This document shows, piece after piece, positions 20,900 to 21,604 of a stretch of DNA of 21,604 bases (positions are counted from its first letter, which is position 1; each line of letters opens with the position of its first letter). This stretch comes from a virus: the IMG/VR virus record IMGVR_UViG_3300044993_000756, positions 1 through 21,604 of that record. One strand, written 5' to 3'. Below the pieces are notes generated by a model. The model was given only the letters and a program-made list of their open reading frames with translations, was not told the DNA's origin and made no database searches. Both the position numbers and the translations under genes were made by a program.

Positions 20900-21604
20900 A
20901 TGGCCGATCTCCCGGTCGCGTTGGTTGTCGGAGCTGGGCCCGGGTTGGGAATGGCCCTGGCGCTCCGGTTTGCTGCCGGCGGACATAGCGTGGCGATTGC
21001 CGCTCGCGCCAAGGAAAGGCTCGACCGGCTGGCGATGGGCGACGCCAGGATTCGGACCTATGCCTGCGATGCTGCCGACGCGGCGGACGTGGCGAAACTG
21101 TTCGATCACGTCGGCCGCGACCTCGCCGATCCGTCCGTGGTCGTCTACAACGCCAGCGCGATGCTGCGCGGATCGGTGCTGGACCTCGACCCCGCCGCGG
21201 TCGAGGGGGCTTGGCGCGTGGCCTGCCTGGGCGGCCTTCATGTCGGCCAGCAGGCAGCGCGCCGCATGGTCCGTGCCGGACGCGGCACGATCCTGTTCAC
21301 CGGCGCGACGGCCAGTCTGCGCGGCGGCACCGGCTTCGCCGGGTTCGCCGTGGGCAAGTTCGGGCTGCGCGCACTGGCACAGAGTATGGCGCGCGAGCTG
21401 GGGGCGCGCGGCATTCATGTCGCGCATGTCATCGTCGATGGGCACATAGCCTCCGAACGCCATCGGGACTACCAGGAGACGAACGGCGCCGACTCCGCCC
21501 TCGATCCCGCAGCGATCGCCGAGGCCTACTGGCAGCTCCACCGCCAGCCACGCAGCGCCTGGACCCACGAGCTCGACCTGCGGCCCTGGGTCGAGAAGTT
21601 CTGA
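20900..21604 (+). CDS. Atypical short-chain dehydrogenase/reductase
   Basis: A 234-aa SDR-fold protein. The Rossmann start ALVVGAGPGLGMALALRF carries the glycine motif for NAD(P) binding, ACDAADAADV supplies the second acidic site, and VYNASA (82-87) is the NNAG equivalent. In the active-site region, ILFTGATASLRGGTGFAGFA followed by VGK, the usual Ser is Ala (about A136) and the catalytic Tyr is Phe (F149). K153 is kept. It may not act as a classical reductase. The ATG at 20900 is chosen over a GTG at 20891 that overlaps the GST stop. The two genes are nine bases apart and probably one operon. The protein ends with the last base of the window. Confidence 0.85.
   Translation: MADLPVALVVGAGPGLGMALALRFAAGGHSVAIAARAKERLDRLAMGDARIRTYACDAADAADVAKLFDHVGRDLADPSVVVYNASAMLRGSVLDLDPAAVEGAWRVACLGGLHVGQQAARRMVRAGRGTILFTGATASLRGGTGFAGFAVGKFGLRALAQSMARELGARGIHVAHVIVDGHIASERHRDYQETNGADSALDPAAIAEAYWQLHRQPRSAWTHELDLRPWVEKF

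Noticed and set aside
1-21604. CRISPR array, tRNA, rRNA or insertion sequence
   Set aside because: No regularly spaced repeats, cloverleaf-like segment or transposase motif could be read on either strand.

Overview
This window is the structural half of a podovirus-like prophage in a GC-rich alphaproteobacterium, followed by two host genes. The alphaproteobacterial assignment is inference. It rests on high GC, a DUF6456-type protein ending in the ALDxLAxHYGL-like signature, a holin of the three-TM 'GTA holin' family, and relatedness of the small phage genes to families I associate with this class. No species can be named.

Layout. 1-756 (minus strand) is a CI-like repressor with an HTH and an S24 peptidase domain. 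757-839 is a compact divergent control region with a leftward promoter, a rightward promoter and a 27-bp imperfect palindrome over the rightward -10. 840-2207 holds a winged-helix protein, a DUF6456-like protein and a terminase small subunit-like protein. 2200-9719 is the packaging and head module: large terminase, a small basic protein, an SU10-type portal, a connector-region protein, scaffold, SU10/DUF5309-type major capsid protein, two small beta-rich virion proteins and a 107-aa protein. 9721-18583 is the adaptor and tail module: SU10-type adaptor, several small virion proteins, a cupin, a beta-helix protein, a 21-residue-repeat protein, a repeat-stalk fibre, a nozzle-like protein, an ejection-protein candidate and an HxH tail-tip fibre. 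18594-20063 is a distal lysis-like block: a Cys-rich protein, a small conserved protein, a coiled-coil/TM protein and a three-TM holin. A terminator at about 20086-20126 closes the phage operon. 20199-21604 holds a Nu-class-like glutathione S-transferase and an atypical SDR, probably chromosomal flanking genes.

How it works together. Almost every gene from 840 to 20063 runs rightward, and many overlap by 1-8 bases (ATGA, TGATG or GTGA junctions). The late genes therefore look like one translationally coupled operon that could be read from the promoter held by the repressor. Two hairpin terminators lie inside it, one after the large terminase and one after the major capsid protein, and probably set gene dosage. 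No integrase, replication gene, endolysin, CRISPR array, insertion sequence or tRNA is visible. The missing phage functions must lie left of base 1, be supplied by the host, or be lost. There is no gene-free stretch over 300 bases; the longest gap is 3592-3817.
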